DNA of 64,000 nt from Ascaphus truei. Taxonomy: Eukaryota > Chordata > Amphibia > Anura > Ascaphidae. Location of the stretch: positions 115,655,504 through 115,719,503 of the forward strand of contig CM071568.1 in assembly GCA_036426205.1 (NCBI GenBank), read 5' to 3'. Shown in pieces: positions 35,746-47,099 of this stretch (its first letter is position 1; each line of letters starts with the position of its first letter). The position numbers were made by a program, and so were the translations under genes. The notes under the pieces are model-generated. The model was not told where the DNA came from, did no database searches, and was given only the letters and a program-made list of their open reading frames with translations.

Positions 35746-38110
35746 TTAAGTTGTCCGCTCTTGAAGCTGTCTCTCTGCACTTGTTCCACTCAATGGAGTT
35801 GCTAGTTCAGCTTCTTTGGGATTGAGTTGCAATTCCACATCCACTTTCAGAGAATGTCCCATCTTTTCAGCTTCATCAGCTGAGTATTCTTCTGGTTTTG
35901 ATTCAGCACGTGTACCTTTTTTTGTTGCCTGTTGGGTGGCTGAAGGTTTTGCTAGTGCTTGTTTAGGTGGTTCAAATTTTGCAACCTTTTTTTTCAGAAG
36001 AGCGGTATTCCCAGATCTCACTGTACGCTTGTCTTCATGGGTTTTTGTGGCTGTGGGATACTGACGCTTAGTCAGGGTCAATACTTGTCCTTGTAGAAAT
36101 GTAATCTCATCCGCAAGAGATCCCTGTTTTTTGAGTGCGTCTTGCAAGTCTCTTCTCAGGGAATTTATCTGCACACTTTGCTTTCTCTGAGCTTGCTGCC
36201 ACATTTTCATTGTATTGTGAAGCACTGTGAATTTCTTTGCTCGGGTCACAGTTACTTGTCTCAGTTTCTGGACCTTCTTGTGCTTCCTTTTGTGCCGAGT
36301 CACCTGGGTTCTAAGGTTGGCCTCTAGCGATGCTTTGGTGATGCTCAGGGTAGCCTTCAGTTTCTCATGCTGCTTTGCGGGGACATACTGGGTTATCAGA
36401 CGTTCCTGCAGCACTTGTACTTCTTTAGCAGCCTGCAGATTGTCTTCCTGCAGAGTTTGCTGCTTCTCCTCTGCCTTCTGGAGGTGCGTACACAGACCTT
36501 GCAGTTGGTTCTGCAGTCGGTGCTCTGCTTCAAACTTCTCATCTTCCAAAAGTTTATTTATTTCTTTAAGTTCATGCAGCTTTTCATTCTTTTCCTTGAC
36601 GTAGTCTGTCAAATGAGAATTTTCTTGTTTCAGTTTTAAGTTTTCTCTTGTTAATCTTAAATGTTCTCCTTTTTCAGTCTCTGTACTTTTCAGGGCCTCC
36701 TTGCAGTACACCTTCCATTTTTGCACATCTGCTTGGAGGCGGGCTGTCTCCTGGCGTGAGACTTCCATCTCCAGGTTTAGGTACTGAACCTCCTTCTGAG
36801 AGACTTTGAGATCTAAGTTAAGATGGAGGAAAGTTTTCTTTGCAATGTCCAGCTCCTCAGTGAAGTTCCTTTCTGGAGACTTCCAGTTCTGTGCGGCAGC
36901 TGTTGGTCTCATGATGTGAGGCATCCAGTGCTCTGTGGATTATATGAACCTCTTTCTGAGATACGTCCACCTCTGTCCGGACACTGTTGACCTCCTGTTG
37001 TGAGGCATTCAGCTCTAAGCGAAGAGTGTGAACCTCTTGCTGAAAGACTGTCATCTACTTCAGTGCCTCCTCATACTTCCGCTTCAGCTTAGCCATCATT
37101 TTATCGGATTGGCTCTGCTTTTCCACCATGGTGGCTTTTGTAGTGTTTGCAGCATCTAGCTCAGTCTGGAGATCGTCCAATTCTGTCCTGACAAAAGAGT
37201 AAATTGTGAGCACATCTTTCTGTAGCTTAACGTTATTTTTCTGTAGCTCTGTGTAACCATCTTTCTTTTGTTTCAATTGTTCACGGAGCATATCACAGTC
37301 ATGCCTGGCATTTTTCAGGGCATCTTCAGGGCTGGTCAAGGGATCGACATTCACTGGTTCCGGCTCTGCTTCTCTAGGATGGTTGGTTGAGGGTTCCTCA
37401 CTTTTGGCACCGGAGAGACACTTCTTTGGGGTACACGACTTCTGCCTTGGGCCCTCTGGATATTCGGTTATCCGCGGGATGAATTTTCCATTTTCTCTAG
37501 GCTGCAGGGCAACTCGGTCCCCCTTTTTCTCCACAGGATCTGCGGACGTGTCTGTTCCTTCCACGGTAAGTGAAGAACCGCTTTTCTTTTTCCGCCTTTT
37601 TGTTTTGGATGACTCCGTCTCATCAGGAATACTGGGGTCTCCTTCTTTATTTGATACTTCAGCGGCTTCATTGTATACGCCAGGCTTTTCTTGCAGATGC
37701 GTTAGCTGACAGAAATATTTGGTGATCTGCTGCTCCCGCTCTTTCTCCTGTCGATCATATTCGTCATCACAGAGAGCGGTCTTTTCGGTTCGTGCCGAGT
37801 TCAGGCACCCCCACCATTCTTGGGGTGTTTTGTGGGTGTGACTCGGTTCGGGTTCCCCGTAAGAGATGTCTTCCTCTTTATTGGACTGGAAGGGCAACTC
37901 TTCTGTGGGGTAGGGTTCATTACAGGAACGCTGCATCTTGTCCTCCATTTTGGGGCTATCAGGTGTAATTTTCTTCCTGACCTCAGGAGGCGCTATTGCA
38001 GCTGTTGCCACTGTATTTGCTAGAACCCCCAATTGTGGTAGTCCTACAGGTTGGCATTTTTTGCTTGTAGAGATCGTAGCTCTCTGTAGACTTTTTCTTT
38101 CCTTGGGCAA
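35746..38110 (-). pseudogene. ~790-codon coiled-coil protein of the LTR element, one stop and one frameshift
   Basis: Minus-strand ORF from ATG at 38110 to a stop at 35746. The first ~350 residues are basic and polar (PEVRKK, TKRRKKKSG) with a likely disordered middle. From residue ~275 on it is almost continuous heptad coiled coil, with a 14-residue repeat around 36860-37055 (for example QEVHTLRLELNASQ), then a long Glu/Lys/Gln-rich rod and a basic stretch (RHKRKHKKVQKLR). The tail is low-complexity and acidic/basic. The reading is broken by an in-frame TAG at 37055-37057 (a CAG to TAG change would explain it) and a one-base shift near 36860. No membrane segment, zinc knuckle or protease is visible. 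I do not recognise the family: it may be a captured host coiled-coil gene or a very divergent structural protein. It sits in the gag position of the element. Confidence 0.75.
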
Positions 38111-39169
38111 GTTTTACAATATCAGCAATGCTGTGCACGCATTCTCTCTCATTAGGTATACTGGATGTGCAGTTGCTAGGTAAAAACTTCTGTTTGCTTT
38201 ACACCATTTACTTGCTAGGTGCAATCCCTCCGCTTCAGCCAAATAATGTGGTTTTCTGCTTGAGTTCAGTAATTTTCAGTCTCAACTTTGGGTATTATGG
38301 CATTCACTCTTCACACTTTGGGTGCCTGTTTTACTCCCAAGATACATAGACTTTACTTGCAGAAAAAAAAAATACATTCTTTGTAGTGGAATATTTTTCA
38401 CTCCCGGCAAGGCGAATCAACACTCAGCAATTGGCTTTGGGATACCTTTTACACAGCTCAGCAATTCTTTTTTTCCTTGTAGGGCAATTTTACCCTCAGC
38501 AATTGTTTACTGAAAATTCCCCTGCTTCAGCATAGTCTTGCATCAATTTTCACACTTTTCTGCATATACTCCATTCACAGCTGGTAGTCCTATGCGGTGT
38601 GGCAGACTTTACTTGCAGAATCAGTACCGCTCGTGGGTCACCATCTGTATTCACTGCTTCAGCGAAACATTTGAAAACAACAAACGCCTATCCCTTTTAA
38701 GGGCTAACTAACTTCTTGAACCCTGACTACGGCTGGAAGGCAAAACCCCTATTTCAAAGACCATATTACACTTTATTGTGATAGGCAAGTAAGGTTTACC
38801 TGCTTCAGCAGTCTCTCTCTCTCTCCTCCTGGGATTGGGGAAAAAAGTCCATCTGTGGTTTTCTTCAGTGCAGTGTAGATTTCCTGCTTGGATGTGTATC
38901 ACTTTAATTCTTGTCTCTGCTGCATGTGATTCTTTGTTTATGTTGCTCAGACTGTTAGTAGGCAAAAAGCACGAAAAAAAATTCACAGGCAATCTCCGGG
39001 GCCCCTTTTAACTTCAAGGGCCACCTCAATCCCACTTCAGACACCATATGTAGGAGGATGTGCGCAGAGGTATGCAAGGGAGACTTGTTAAGGTGAAATT
39101 AAATAAGGCTTTTATTGCGTCTGTTTCTTTAACATAAGAAAATCATCCAAACATATTCAAAAAAGGGAG
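37567..39169 (-). repeat. Tandem duplication unit, copy 1
   Basis: Runs from the middle of the coiled-coil ORF through the 5' leader, the primer-binding site and ~120 bp of LTR (39049-39169). Copy 2 follows directly. Sequence in this copy keeps the ORF open. Confidence 0.85.
39028..39046 (-). promoter_or_regulatory. Primer-binding site, tRNA-Leu type
   Basis: The minus strand reads TGGTGTCTGAAGTGGGATT, 18 of 19 bases complementary to the 3' end of vertebrate tRNA-Leu. It lies 2 bases from the LTR end. Copy 2 (40605-40622) lacks one base. Confidence 0.8.
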
Positions 39170-40624
39170 TGAAGAAAGCGCTTTTCTTTTTGCCTTTTTG
39201 TTTGGATGACTCCGTCTCACAGGAATACTGGGGTCCCTTCTTTATTTGATACTTCAGCGGGCTTCATTGTTACGCCCAGGCTTTCTTGCAGATGCGTTAG
39301 CTGACAGAAATATTTGGTGATCTGCTGCTCCCGCTCTTTCTCCTTGTCGATCATATTCGTCATCACAGAGAGCGGTCTTTTCGGTTCGTGCCGAGTTCAG
39401 GCACCCCCACCATTCTTGGGGTGTTTTGTGGGTGTGATCTCGTTGGGTTCCCCGTAAGAGATGTCTTCCTCTTTATTGGACTGGAAGGGCAACTCTTTCT
39501 GTGTGGGTAGGGTTCATTACAGGAACCTGCATCTTGTCCTCCATTTTGGGGCTATCAGGTGTAATTTTCTCCTGACCTCAGGAGCGCTATTGCAGCTGTT
39601 GCCTGTATTTGCTAGAACCCCCAATTGTGGTAGTCCTACAGGTTGGCATTTTTTGCTTGTAGAGATCGTAGCTCTCTGTAGACTTTTTCTTCTGGGCAAG
39701 TTTTACAATATCAGCAATGCTGTGCACGCATTCTCTCTTCATTAGGTATACTGGATGTGCAGTTGCTAGGTAAAAACTTCTGTTTGCTTTACACCATTTA
39801 CTTGCTAGGTGCAATCCCTCCGCTTCAGCCAAATAATGTGGTTTTCTGCTTGAGTTCAGTAATTTTCAGTCTCAACTTTGGGTATTATGGCATTCACTCT
39901 TCACACTTGGGTGCCTGTTTTACTCCCAAGATACATAGACTTTACTTGCAGAAAAAAAAAATACATTCTTTGTAGTGGAATATTTTTCACTCCCGGCAAG
40001 GCGAATAACACTCAGCAATTGGCTTTGGGAACCTTTTACAACAGCTCAGCAATTCTTTTTTTCCTTGTAGGGGCAATTTTACCCTCAGCAATTGTTTACT
40101 GAAAATTCCCCGCTTCACATAGTCTTGCATCAATTTTCACACTTTTCTGCATACTACCTATTCACAGCTGGTAGTCTATGCGTTGTGGCAGAATTACTTG
40201 CAGAATCAGTACCGCTCGTGGGTCACCATCTGTATTCACTGCTTCAGCGAAACATTTGAAAACAACAAACGCCTATCCTTTTAAGGGAATAACTTCTTGA
40301 ACCCTGACTACGGCTGGAAGGCAAAACCCCTATTTCAAAGACCATATTACACTTTATTGTGATAGGAAGTAAGGTTTACCTGCTTCAGCAGTCTCTTCTC
40401 TCTCCTCCTGGGATTGGGGAAAAAAGTCCATCTGTGGTTTTCTTCATGCAGTGTAGATTTCCTGCTTGGATGTGTATCACTTTAATTCTGTCTCTGCTGC
40501 ATGTGATTCTTTGTTTATGTTGCTCAGACTGTTAGTAGGCAAAAAGCACGAAAAAAAAATTCACAGGCAATCTCGGGGCCCCTTTTAACTTCAAGGGCCA
40601 CCTCAATCCACTTCAGACACCATA
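39170..40624 (-). repeat. Tandem duplication unit, copy 2, rich in one-base indels
   Basis: Same order as 37576-39048 but peppered with single-base losses and gains, many in homopolymers (for example tgttttggatg to tgtttggatg, ctcctgtcg to ctccttgtcg). The ORF is destroyed. The indel-rich tract continues ~140 bp into the next LTR, then the sequence becomes clean again. This pattern fits unpolished long-read sequence or a collapsed haplotype better than natural decay. Confidence 0.8.
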
Positions 40625-41213
40625 TGTGGAGGATGTGCGCAGAGGTATGCAAGGGAGACTTGTTAAGAAATTAAATAAGGCTTTATTGCGTCTGTTTCTT
40701 TAACATAGAAAAATCATCCAAACATATTCAAAAAAGGGGTCAAACAAAGCGTCTGTTCCAAACCTTGGGGGATTTTAAGTGAAACCTATGCAGTCCACAA
40801 CTCCCTTTAGATTAGCATGTCTCCCAGCCCCAAACATATATCTTGATATGTGCAGATACAAAGTCTTATAAAGGAAAGTCTTATCTGGTTTCTTGTAGTT
40901 GGAGGGAAAGTCTTCTCTATTTCTGGGTTGCTGCCTTTTCCTCAGGCTATATCAGCATTCTGGGTCAGAGGTGCTTTCCCCTGTGTCTTGCAAGCAGCGT
41001 GCAGTTTCTTCTGGCAGACTCAAGACATCTGTTCCTATGGTCAGTCCCACTACTTGTGATACTCAGGAACAATCTCTCTTTCTGTCTCAAAGGCAGGTTT
41101 TTCTAAGAAACCTAATCAGCCAGGTGGTGTTGGTTAATTTACTACCAGCAGTTAACCACCACACTGCTGGATTAGAGGCACATTTCCTGAACAGGGATAA
41201 CTCCCCTGTTACA
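40625..41213 (-). repeat. 5' LTR (minus sense)
   Basis: 589 bp. Starts (plus strand) TGTGGAGGATG and ends CCCTGTTACA, followed by the CCATC target duplication. Confidence 0.9.
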
Positions 41214-42649
41214 CCATCACAATTCAAGACAATGTAATGTAAACAATAAACAGAAATAGAGAATATAACAGTCAATAGAAGAAATGCATTTGGCCAAAAA
41301 TGCATTGGCTACCACTGTATTCGTCTGTACCCTAAACAGGCACAGATTACTACATTAGCAGTCAATGGGCAATGAAAACTTAAAAAACAAAAATTCCAAT
41401 AAAAATAACTGGAAAAATAAAAGTACATACATTCAATATGTATCTTACCTGTAGAAGCGTTGGCCCTCAGAATCCTGGTTAATCAGAAAGCTCTCCTACC
41501 GTGACGGTCATGAAACTCAATCCAACGCCATCCACCGTGAAGATTCGGAACAGATAATCAAATTCTTCTTTCTTTAATCTTCTGTCATCTTCTTCTTTCT
41601 TCATCTGTGATTATTTCTTTATTTTCTTTATCTTCTGTCTTCATCTGTTAATCCAATAACCCCATGTTAAATCCACGATGTTGACCCTTTGGCTTCTTAA
41701 GCTCAAATGAGACGTCACGGCCTTAAATATGGCCTGTGACATCACATTTGGGCGGCAAATGGTTCAGACGCCATCTGATTGGCTGTGAAAAACATGTGCC
41801 CCCCTTTTTTTTATGTGATGTCATGTAAAGGGACTGAAGCCACCCAATCAGAATGGCTGTGCTTCCTTTCCCTTTAACATGACGTTACAAAATCCAACAT
41901 GGCTTCCATCACATGGTCTACTACAGCCAATCAGACTGGGGATATAGTTCTCACAATCTGATTGGTTGAAGTAACATGTGACGGCAGCCATGTTGGATTT
42001 TGTAACATTATGTTAAAGGGAAAGGAAGCACAGCCGTTCTGATTGGCTGGCTTCAGTCCCTTTACATGACGTCACATTAAAAAAAAAAGGCACATGGTTT
42101 TCACAGCCAATCAGATGGCGTGTGAACCATTTGTCGCCCAAATGTGACGTTACAGGCCATATTTAAGGCTGTGACTTATCATTTGAGCTCAAGAAGCCGA
42201 TGGTCAACATCATGGTTTTAACATGGGGTTATTGGATTAACAGATGAAGACAGAAGATAAAGAAAATAAAGAAATAATCACAGATGAAGAAAGAAGAAGA
42301 TGATAGAAGATTAAAGAAAGAAGAATTTGGTTACCTGTTCCGGATCTTCACGGTGGATGGTATTGGAATGAGTTTCATGACGTCACGGAGAGCTTGCTGA
42401 TTCGGAGGGCCAACGCTTCTAAAGGTAAGATAAATATTGAATGTATGTACTTTTATTTTTACAGCGTTTTTTATGTTTTTCATTGCCCATGGACTGCTAA
42501 TGTATTAATCTGTGCCTGCTTAGGGTACAGATGAATATACAGTAGTGGTAGCCAATGCATTTTTGGCAAATGCATTTCTTCTATTGACTGTTAAATTCTC
42601 TATTTCTGTTTATGGTTTAGATTACATTGTTTTGAATTTTGATGGCTTG

Positions 42650-43900
42650 CACACTGGCGGCACATCTTGGTGTCCGGGGTCTCTCTGGGGGGGGGGTTCC
42701 GGGGGTCTCTCAGGGATGGGTGGGTGTCCAGGTGTCTCTCTGGGGCAGGGAGGGGTGTATCCGGGAGTCTCTCTGGGGTGGGGGTCCCCCTCTGTCCACC
42801 ACGTCCCTTCCATTCCCCCAGTTGGAGCGAGCTGAACCGGGTCTCTTAGGGATGGGGGGTGTCCCGGTGTCTCTCTGGGGTGGGGGGGTGTATCTGGGAG
42901 TCTCTCTGGGGCAGGGGGGGTGTCCCGTCCCTCCGTCCACCACCCCCATCCCTCCGTCCACCATGTCCCTCCTCTACCCCAGTCCCTTCGATTTCACTGT
43001 TGAGTCTCGAGGCGGAGCGAGCTGAACCGGGGAGTGGAAGCAGAGATGTGGAACTGGGGTGGACCGGGGAGGGGGGTATGAGATGTAGAGTGGGGGAACA
43101 TTTGTCTGTGTGTGTGTCCCTCCGTCCACCACGTCCCTCCTGTTCCCCCAGTCCCTTTGGTTTCACTGCCAAGTCTCAAGGCAGAGCGAGATGTTCCGGG
43201 GCTTCGCCCAGTCCCCGCCCCTCACTCCCCCTCCTGCTGGCGGCACATCTTGGAGTCCGGGGGTCTCTCTGGGGCAGGGGGAGGGGGGTGTTATGGGGTC
43301 TCTTAGGGATGGGGGGGTGCTGTCCGGGTGTCTCTCTAGGGTGGGGGTGTATCTGGGGGTTGCTCTGGGGCGGGGGTGGGTCCCGTCCCTCCATCCACCA
43401 CCCCCGTCCCTCCATCCACCACGTCCCTCTTGTTCCCCCAGTCCCTTCGGTTTCACTGCCGAGTCTCGAGGCGGAGCGAGCTGAACCGGGGAGTGGGAGC
43501 AGAGAGATGTGGAACTGGGGTGGACCGGGGAGGGGGGTGAGATGTAGAGTGGGGGGACATTTGTCTGTGTGTGTGTGTATGTCTGTGTGTGTCCTGCTTC
43601 TGATCTATCATCGCTGTTGGCACATGTTCCCCCACCCCCGCCCCCCTGCTGGCACAAACATGCCCACTCCCTTAGTAGGCACGCGCCCCCGCTCTAGCAT
43701 TTTTGCTGGACAGCCGAGGGAAATTTAGAATGTCCATAATTTGGGAGGTGAGTCACATAGGAAGCTCTAAATAGTTGCGTTGACCTACAAATCCGCAGCA
43801 GAATGACCAGTGACATTTTCGTTGTGCTACGTGGTGCCGTTTGTGAGATTTCGATGCTTCTGACATACAAACAAACAGAATCCAACTTAGAATTATAGTA
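42650..43900 (+). repeat. G-rich minisatellite-bearing insertion
   Basis: It interrupts the palindrome between gatggcttg and tgtattttattgg. The plus strand has dozens of G runs in a degenerate unit (gtctctctggggtgggg). There is also a higher-order duplication: ggcggcacatcttgg at 42657 and 43238, and the ~140 bp block cagtcccttcg...tctgtgtgtg at 42980 and 43438. Its last ~190 bp (from gaaatttagaatgtcc at 43720) are not repetitive and end in cttagaattatagtatagat, which resembles the 3' ends of several eukaryotic mobile elements. ORFs up to 289 codons here are products of the repeat. Confidence 0.8.
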
Positions 43901-43902
43901 TA

Positions 43903-44115
43903 GATGTATTTTATTGGCTACTAGTTTTCATTTATGTGTTGCCTAGTGGTTGTATTAATTAATTGTTGTGTTGCTTACTGCTTTTATTTATTACATTTAT
44001 TGTTTGCCTAGTGGTTTTAATGATTTGTATTGAATGCCTGGTGGTTTAATTTCTTTAATTGATTGGCTAGTGGTTTTATTTATGTAATTGATTGGTTGTC
44101 AAGTGCTTTTAATTT
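43903..44115 (+). repeat. Degenerate tandem repeat, gcctagtggttttatt units
   Basis: At least five diverged ~30-40 bp units containing (ttg)gctagtggtttta at 43912-44110. It flanks the outer end of the palindrome. Confidence 0.6.
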
Positions 44116-46690
44116 TTGGTTTGAGGGGTTTAGGTGCTTGTTGTATATGTTTGATTATTGTGTACTTTGGACATTCATGCTTTTGTATTAGGGTGACCAT
44201 TGACTGCTATAGTAGCTTATCATGCCCATATTATACGGGTATGATGTACTACAATGTCACTCAATGGGTACAGGCTGGTTAAGTGGGTCCGGGGTGGGTG
44301 GTTAGACCTCCCGGGTGGGTAGCGGGGAAGGTGGGTTAACGCCTTAATTATTATAGCGGTTATTAACCGCTAAGGTGATTAAAGGGGTTAGGGGCCATTA
44401 GATTGTATTTTTAATGTATTCTTTCTGGGAACGGAGGACATGGCCCTGCAGTTTGCTGATGAGAACGCCCTTCATAATGACAGGGGTAAGTAGAACAGTT
44501 TTATTTACTTTATTTATGCTGGCTGGCTAATGTTTTGTTTAATAATGGGCAAATGATGTATTATCCATATCTGGATAGTAGTTAGTTTGCACATTACTGT
44601 ACTGTATGTGTTTGGGGGTGGGGAGGTGTATTTATTGAAATCAAGGCCATCTTTATTTTTTTTTACAACATGAATGGTACCGCAGGCCAGCGGGGACTAC
44701 CTGAGACCCCCGGGCACCCATGGGGAACACCCTGGGGCCCCCACTGGCCTATGTTATCAATTGTATGTTCAAATAATTAAATAATGGTTTTATGTGCGGG
44801 CACAGGGGGTGGGTTGTGTATTGGTGTTTACTACATATTTAAATTGTATTACTAGTGTAGATGAGCAGGGGGTCTCCGGAGCAGAACCGCGTTGTTTTCA
44901 GGTCCGGGGACCCCCTACTTCCCGAGATACCGGCACCCCATAACTTGGCCTGTGTCTCCTATGCATGTAAATGTCCCGCATCACGTGACCGTATAATTCC
45001 AATATCAATTACTTGGCATGTGTAGTAGAAGATGTACATCACCTCATACTTCCAAAGGTCCAGCCCAAATTACGTCATTTTTTTCTTTTACTAAAGAATA
45101 TTCTTAGCCTCTGAAGGATATCGTTCACCCCTTTCCCAGCTGAACTCATCCACCAGTCAAAAAGGTTTACTGTGAATAAACAAAAAAATGGGCAGATTAT
45201 AGAGAGAATAGAGGCAGAGCAGTTATCGGCTAATTACAGGAAGACCAGTGTTTTATATACTGTAGTGTACTTACTCTGTTCTGACATTGCTGTTCTGAAC
45301 CTATGTCTTTCCTTTTGTATGATACCTAATGCAACAGAGTGTAACTTAATACCTCATTGCTGCAGCCACCGTTGTATTCTCAAGGTTATGAACCCTGTGT
45401 TGAACATCTGCATTATTTTCAGGCTTTTCCTGGGTTTTTTTTAAAGTCATTGTTGGTATTCTAAATATACTGTCTACTGTTTAGTGAGGTTTCATGATGC
45501 AATATTTATAAAATGATCAGTGTACTGTAGAATTAAAGGAAGCGTCCTACCTTGAACCATAGTATGAGGTGCATGGAAAGGCTCTATTTTCTTGTGGATA
45601 GACTATTGCAAGAGAGAGAACCACATGGATGAAGCATACTCTGCCCCCCATTGTGCCTCAAAGCAATCCCGGATGCTAGGAAGCCCATACAGACCATCCT
45701 GCTCATTCAATGATTAAATTGTTCCTATGATCCCCATCCTCCCGAGACAGACCTGTAGTAAAGTGGCCTCCTAGAGCAGTTACCAGTGCCTATTTTCCAA
45801 AACACACCTACGTAACTAAACCAAGGAGGAGGAGATGGATCCCTGTCACTGGGAATCCTCTGCTGACATCCCTCTGTCCATATTGAGGGAAACCTTGGAA
45901 AGACATGCTGCACGCTGAAGAGGACATCCACATAGATTTTCCATTTGTTTTATCCAGCATCATTTCTAGGTTTATGCCGACTGGGCCAGAAAAGTGAACT
46001 TTGATGGCTAGTGTGTAAGTAGGCTATACCGTACAAATTCAAGGGTACTATTTTAGATGCTCTTCAGAGGCAGTACAAATATACCACTACAGAGTTAAAC
46101 AACATCAAAAGACACAATATGTGGACTATTGCTGCAACTGAGGATGTGGGATTGAGAAATCAGTAACTCAAAATGATAAAATTATTTAATCTAGAAAAAC
46201 TAGAGTAGTTTGGGTGCTTATTTTAGTAAGTAGCATTGCTTGTTTCGGGCAATGCTGTACTGATGCTATTGCTTTCATCCATGTTTTGCAGTTTCTCCAC
46301 ATCAGCACCTTCTTTTGGGTAGATCCTCAGGTCCATTAAATCTGAGTACTAATGTTATGTTACCTAAATAGGTAATGTCTTTTAGTTTTCCTCTTTAACA
46401 GGTATCCACAAGCTAATGATATGCAAAAACAACGGCCGTTCGGCAAACTATCATGGTTATGTCAGTTGTATTAATGGAGATTTTCATTGCTCAGATACAA
46501 GTTAACCAATACACTGCACATGAGCATTGGCAAAACTATAACGTCCATTCCAATTAACGCACATGTATTACTGATGCATTACATGTGTGTTATCTAAAAG
46601 CTGAAACCCATGAGTACATTCTTATTGAAATAAAAACACATTACATACAGAACTGACATTTCTCAGTCATTTCAGCTAGACTCTTCAAGT
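44116..46690. other. Unassigned sequence with a short hairpin repeat
   Basis: 44330-44400 contains agcggttattaaccgct within cgccttaattattat...gtgattaaaggggtta, a repeat also seen at 54810-54870. A short open stretch MALQFADENALHNDR ending in a ggtaagt donor-like site lies at 44441-44490, but nothing around it supports a gene. Confidence 0.4.
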
Positions 46691-46696
46691 GTCACC

Positions 46697-47095
46697 ATGG
46701 CTAAGCAAGCGTCTACCTCTGCTGCTGCTGCTCCTGCTTCTGATGCCGAATGAATCAGAAGCCTCAAGTTTACTGTGGAGGAACTTGAGATAGTAATAAA
46801 TGGGGCAGTGGACAACCGCTCCCAATTGCTGGGTGCTTTGTGTTTACGCACAAGCACTGTAGAGAAGCAGAGGATTCGGGGAAAGATCCTGAGCTGAATA
46901 AATGCCCTCGGCAACACTATCCACACTGTGGACATGCTCTGGGCTACCAGCAATTGCAAGCAGAGAGATAAGAGAGGGACCAGTTGCTCACATTGACCTC
47001 ACAGCTAATGAGCAGTGGCTGATGGAGATCATATCCACCTTCCAGGTAGTGGGAATTTCAGGCAAGGTCCACATAGAGGATCTTGTGAGGGATTG
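46697..47095 (+). pseudogene. Intronless decayed Myb/SANT-like gene (Harbinger-partner type)
   Basis: Starts with a good context (caccATGg) and reads MAKQASTSAAAAPASDAE, then the Myb/SANT-like domain: LKFTVEELEIVINGAVDN, STVEKQRIRGKIL, INALGNT, VDMLW. It continues after a frameshift near 46970 as DLTANEQWLMEIISTF-VVGISGK, which aligns with the LTPLEELLREKLLPVVVEGLPG part of the gene at 24955. Stops are TGA at 46751 and 46895, both explicable as CGA to TGA. The two parts that are separate exons at 24955 are contiguous here, which suggests a retrocopy or an intronless paralogue. Confidence 0.65.
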
Positions 47096-47099
47096 ACTG

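Larger units (their letters stand above)
34836..41213 (-). mobile_element. LTR retrotransposon carrying only a coiled-coil ORF
   Basis: Flanked by CCATC (34831-34835 and 41214-41218). The LTRs at 34836-35419 and 40625-41213 begin (minus sense) TGTAACAGGG and end in CTCC-ACA. Next to the upstream LTR is a primer-binding site matching the 3' end of tRNA-Leu at 18 of 19 positions. Upstream of the downstream LTR is a purine tract (AAACAGGGGAGG at ~35422-35433, minus sense). The interior has one long minus-strand reading, the coiled-coil ORF at 35746-38110, and no gag, protease, RT, RNase H or integrase that I can recognise. It is therefore probably non-autonomous and mobilised in trans. About 1.6 kb of the interior is tandemly duplicated. 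Confidence 0.85.
34744..43936. repeat. Large imperfect palindrome broken by two insertions
   Basis: Core arms 41214-41935 and 41957-42645 are reverse complements around a 21 bp spacer. The outer arm continues left of the LTR element (34744-34835: cataaatgaaaaccagtagcc ... acaagccatc) and right of the G-rich insertion (42641-42649 and 43901-43936: tgtattttattggctact). Removing the LTR retrotransposon (34836-41213 plus one CCATC) and the G-rich block (~42650-43900) gives one ~1.6 kb foldback. Arms contain long CTTCTT-type tracts and repeated gattggctg boxes. Possibly a foldback MITE; no transposase. Confidence 0.8.

Noticed and set aside
42859..43728. 289-codon ORF in the G-rich region
   Set aside because: It follows the minisatellite, overlaps long ORFs in several other frames on both strands, and has Gly/Pro/Ser/Trp low-complexity composition. 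It is the product of GC-rich tandem repeats.
44441..44490. Short exon-like stretch MALQFADENALHNDR with donor-like ggtaagt
   Set aside because: No acceptor-side continuation, neighbouring exon or family match.
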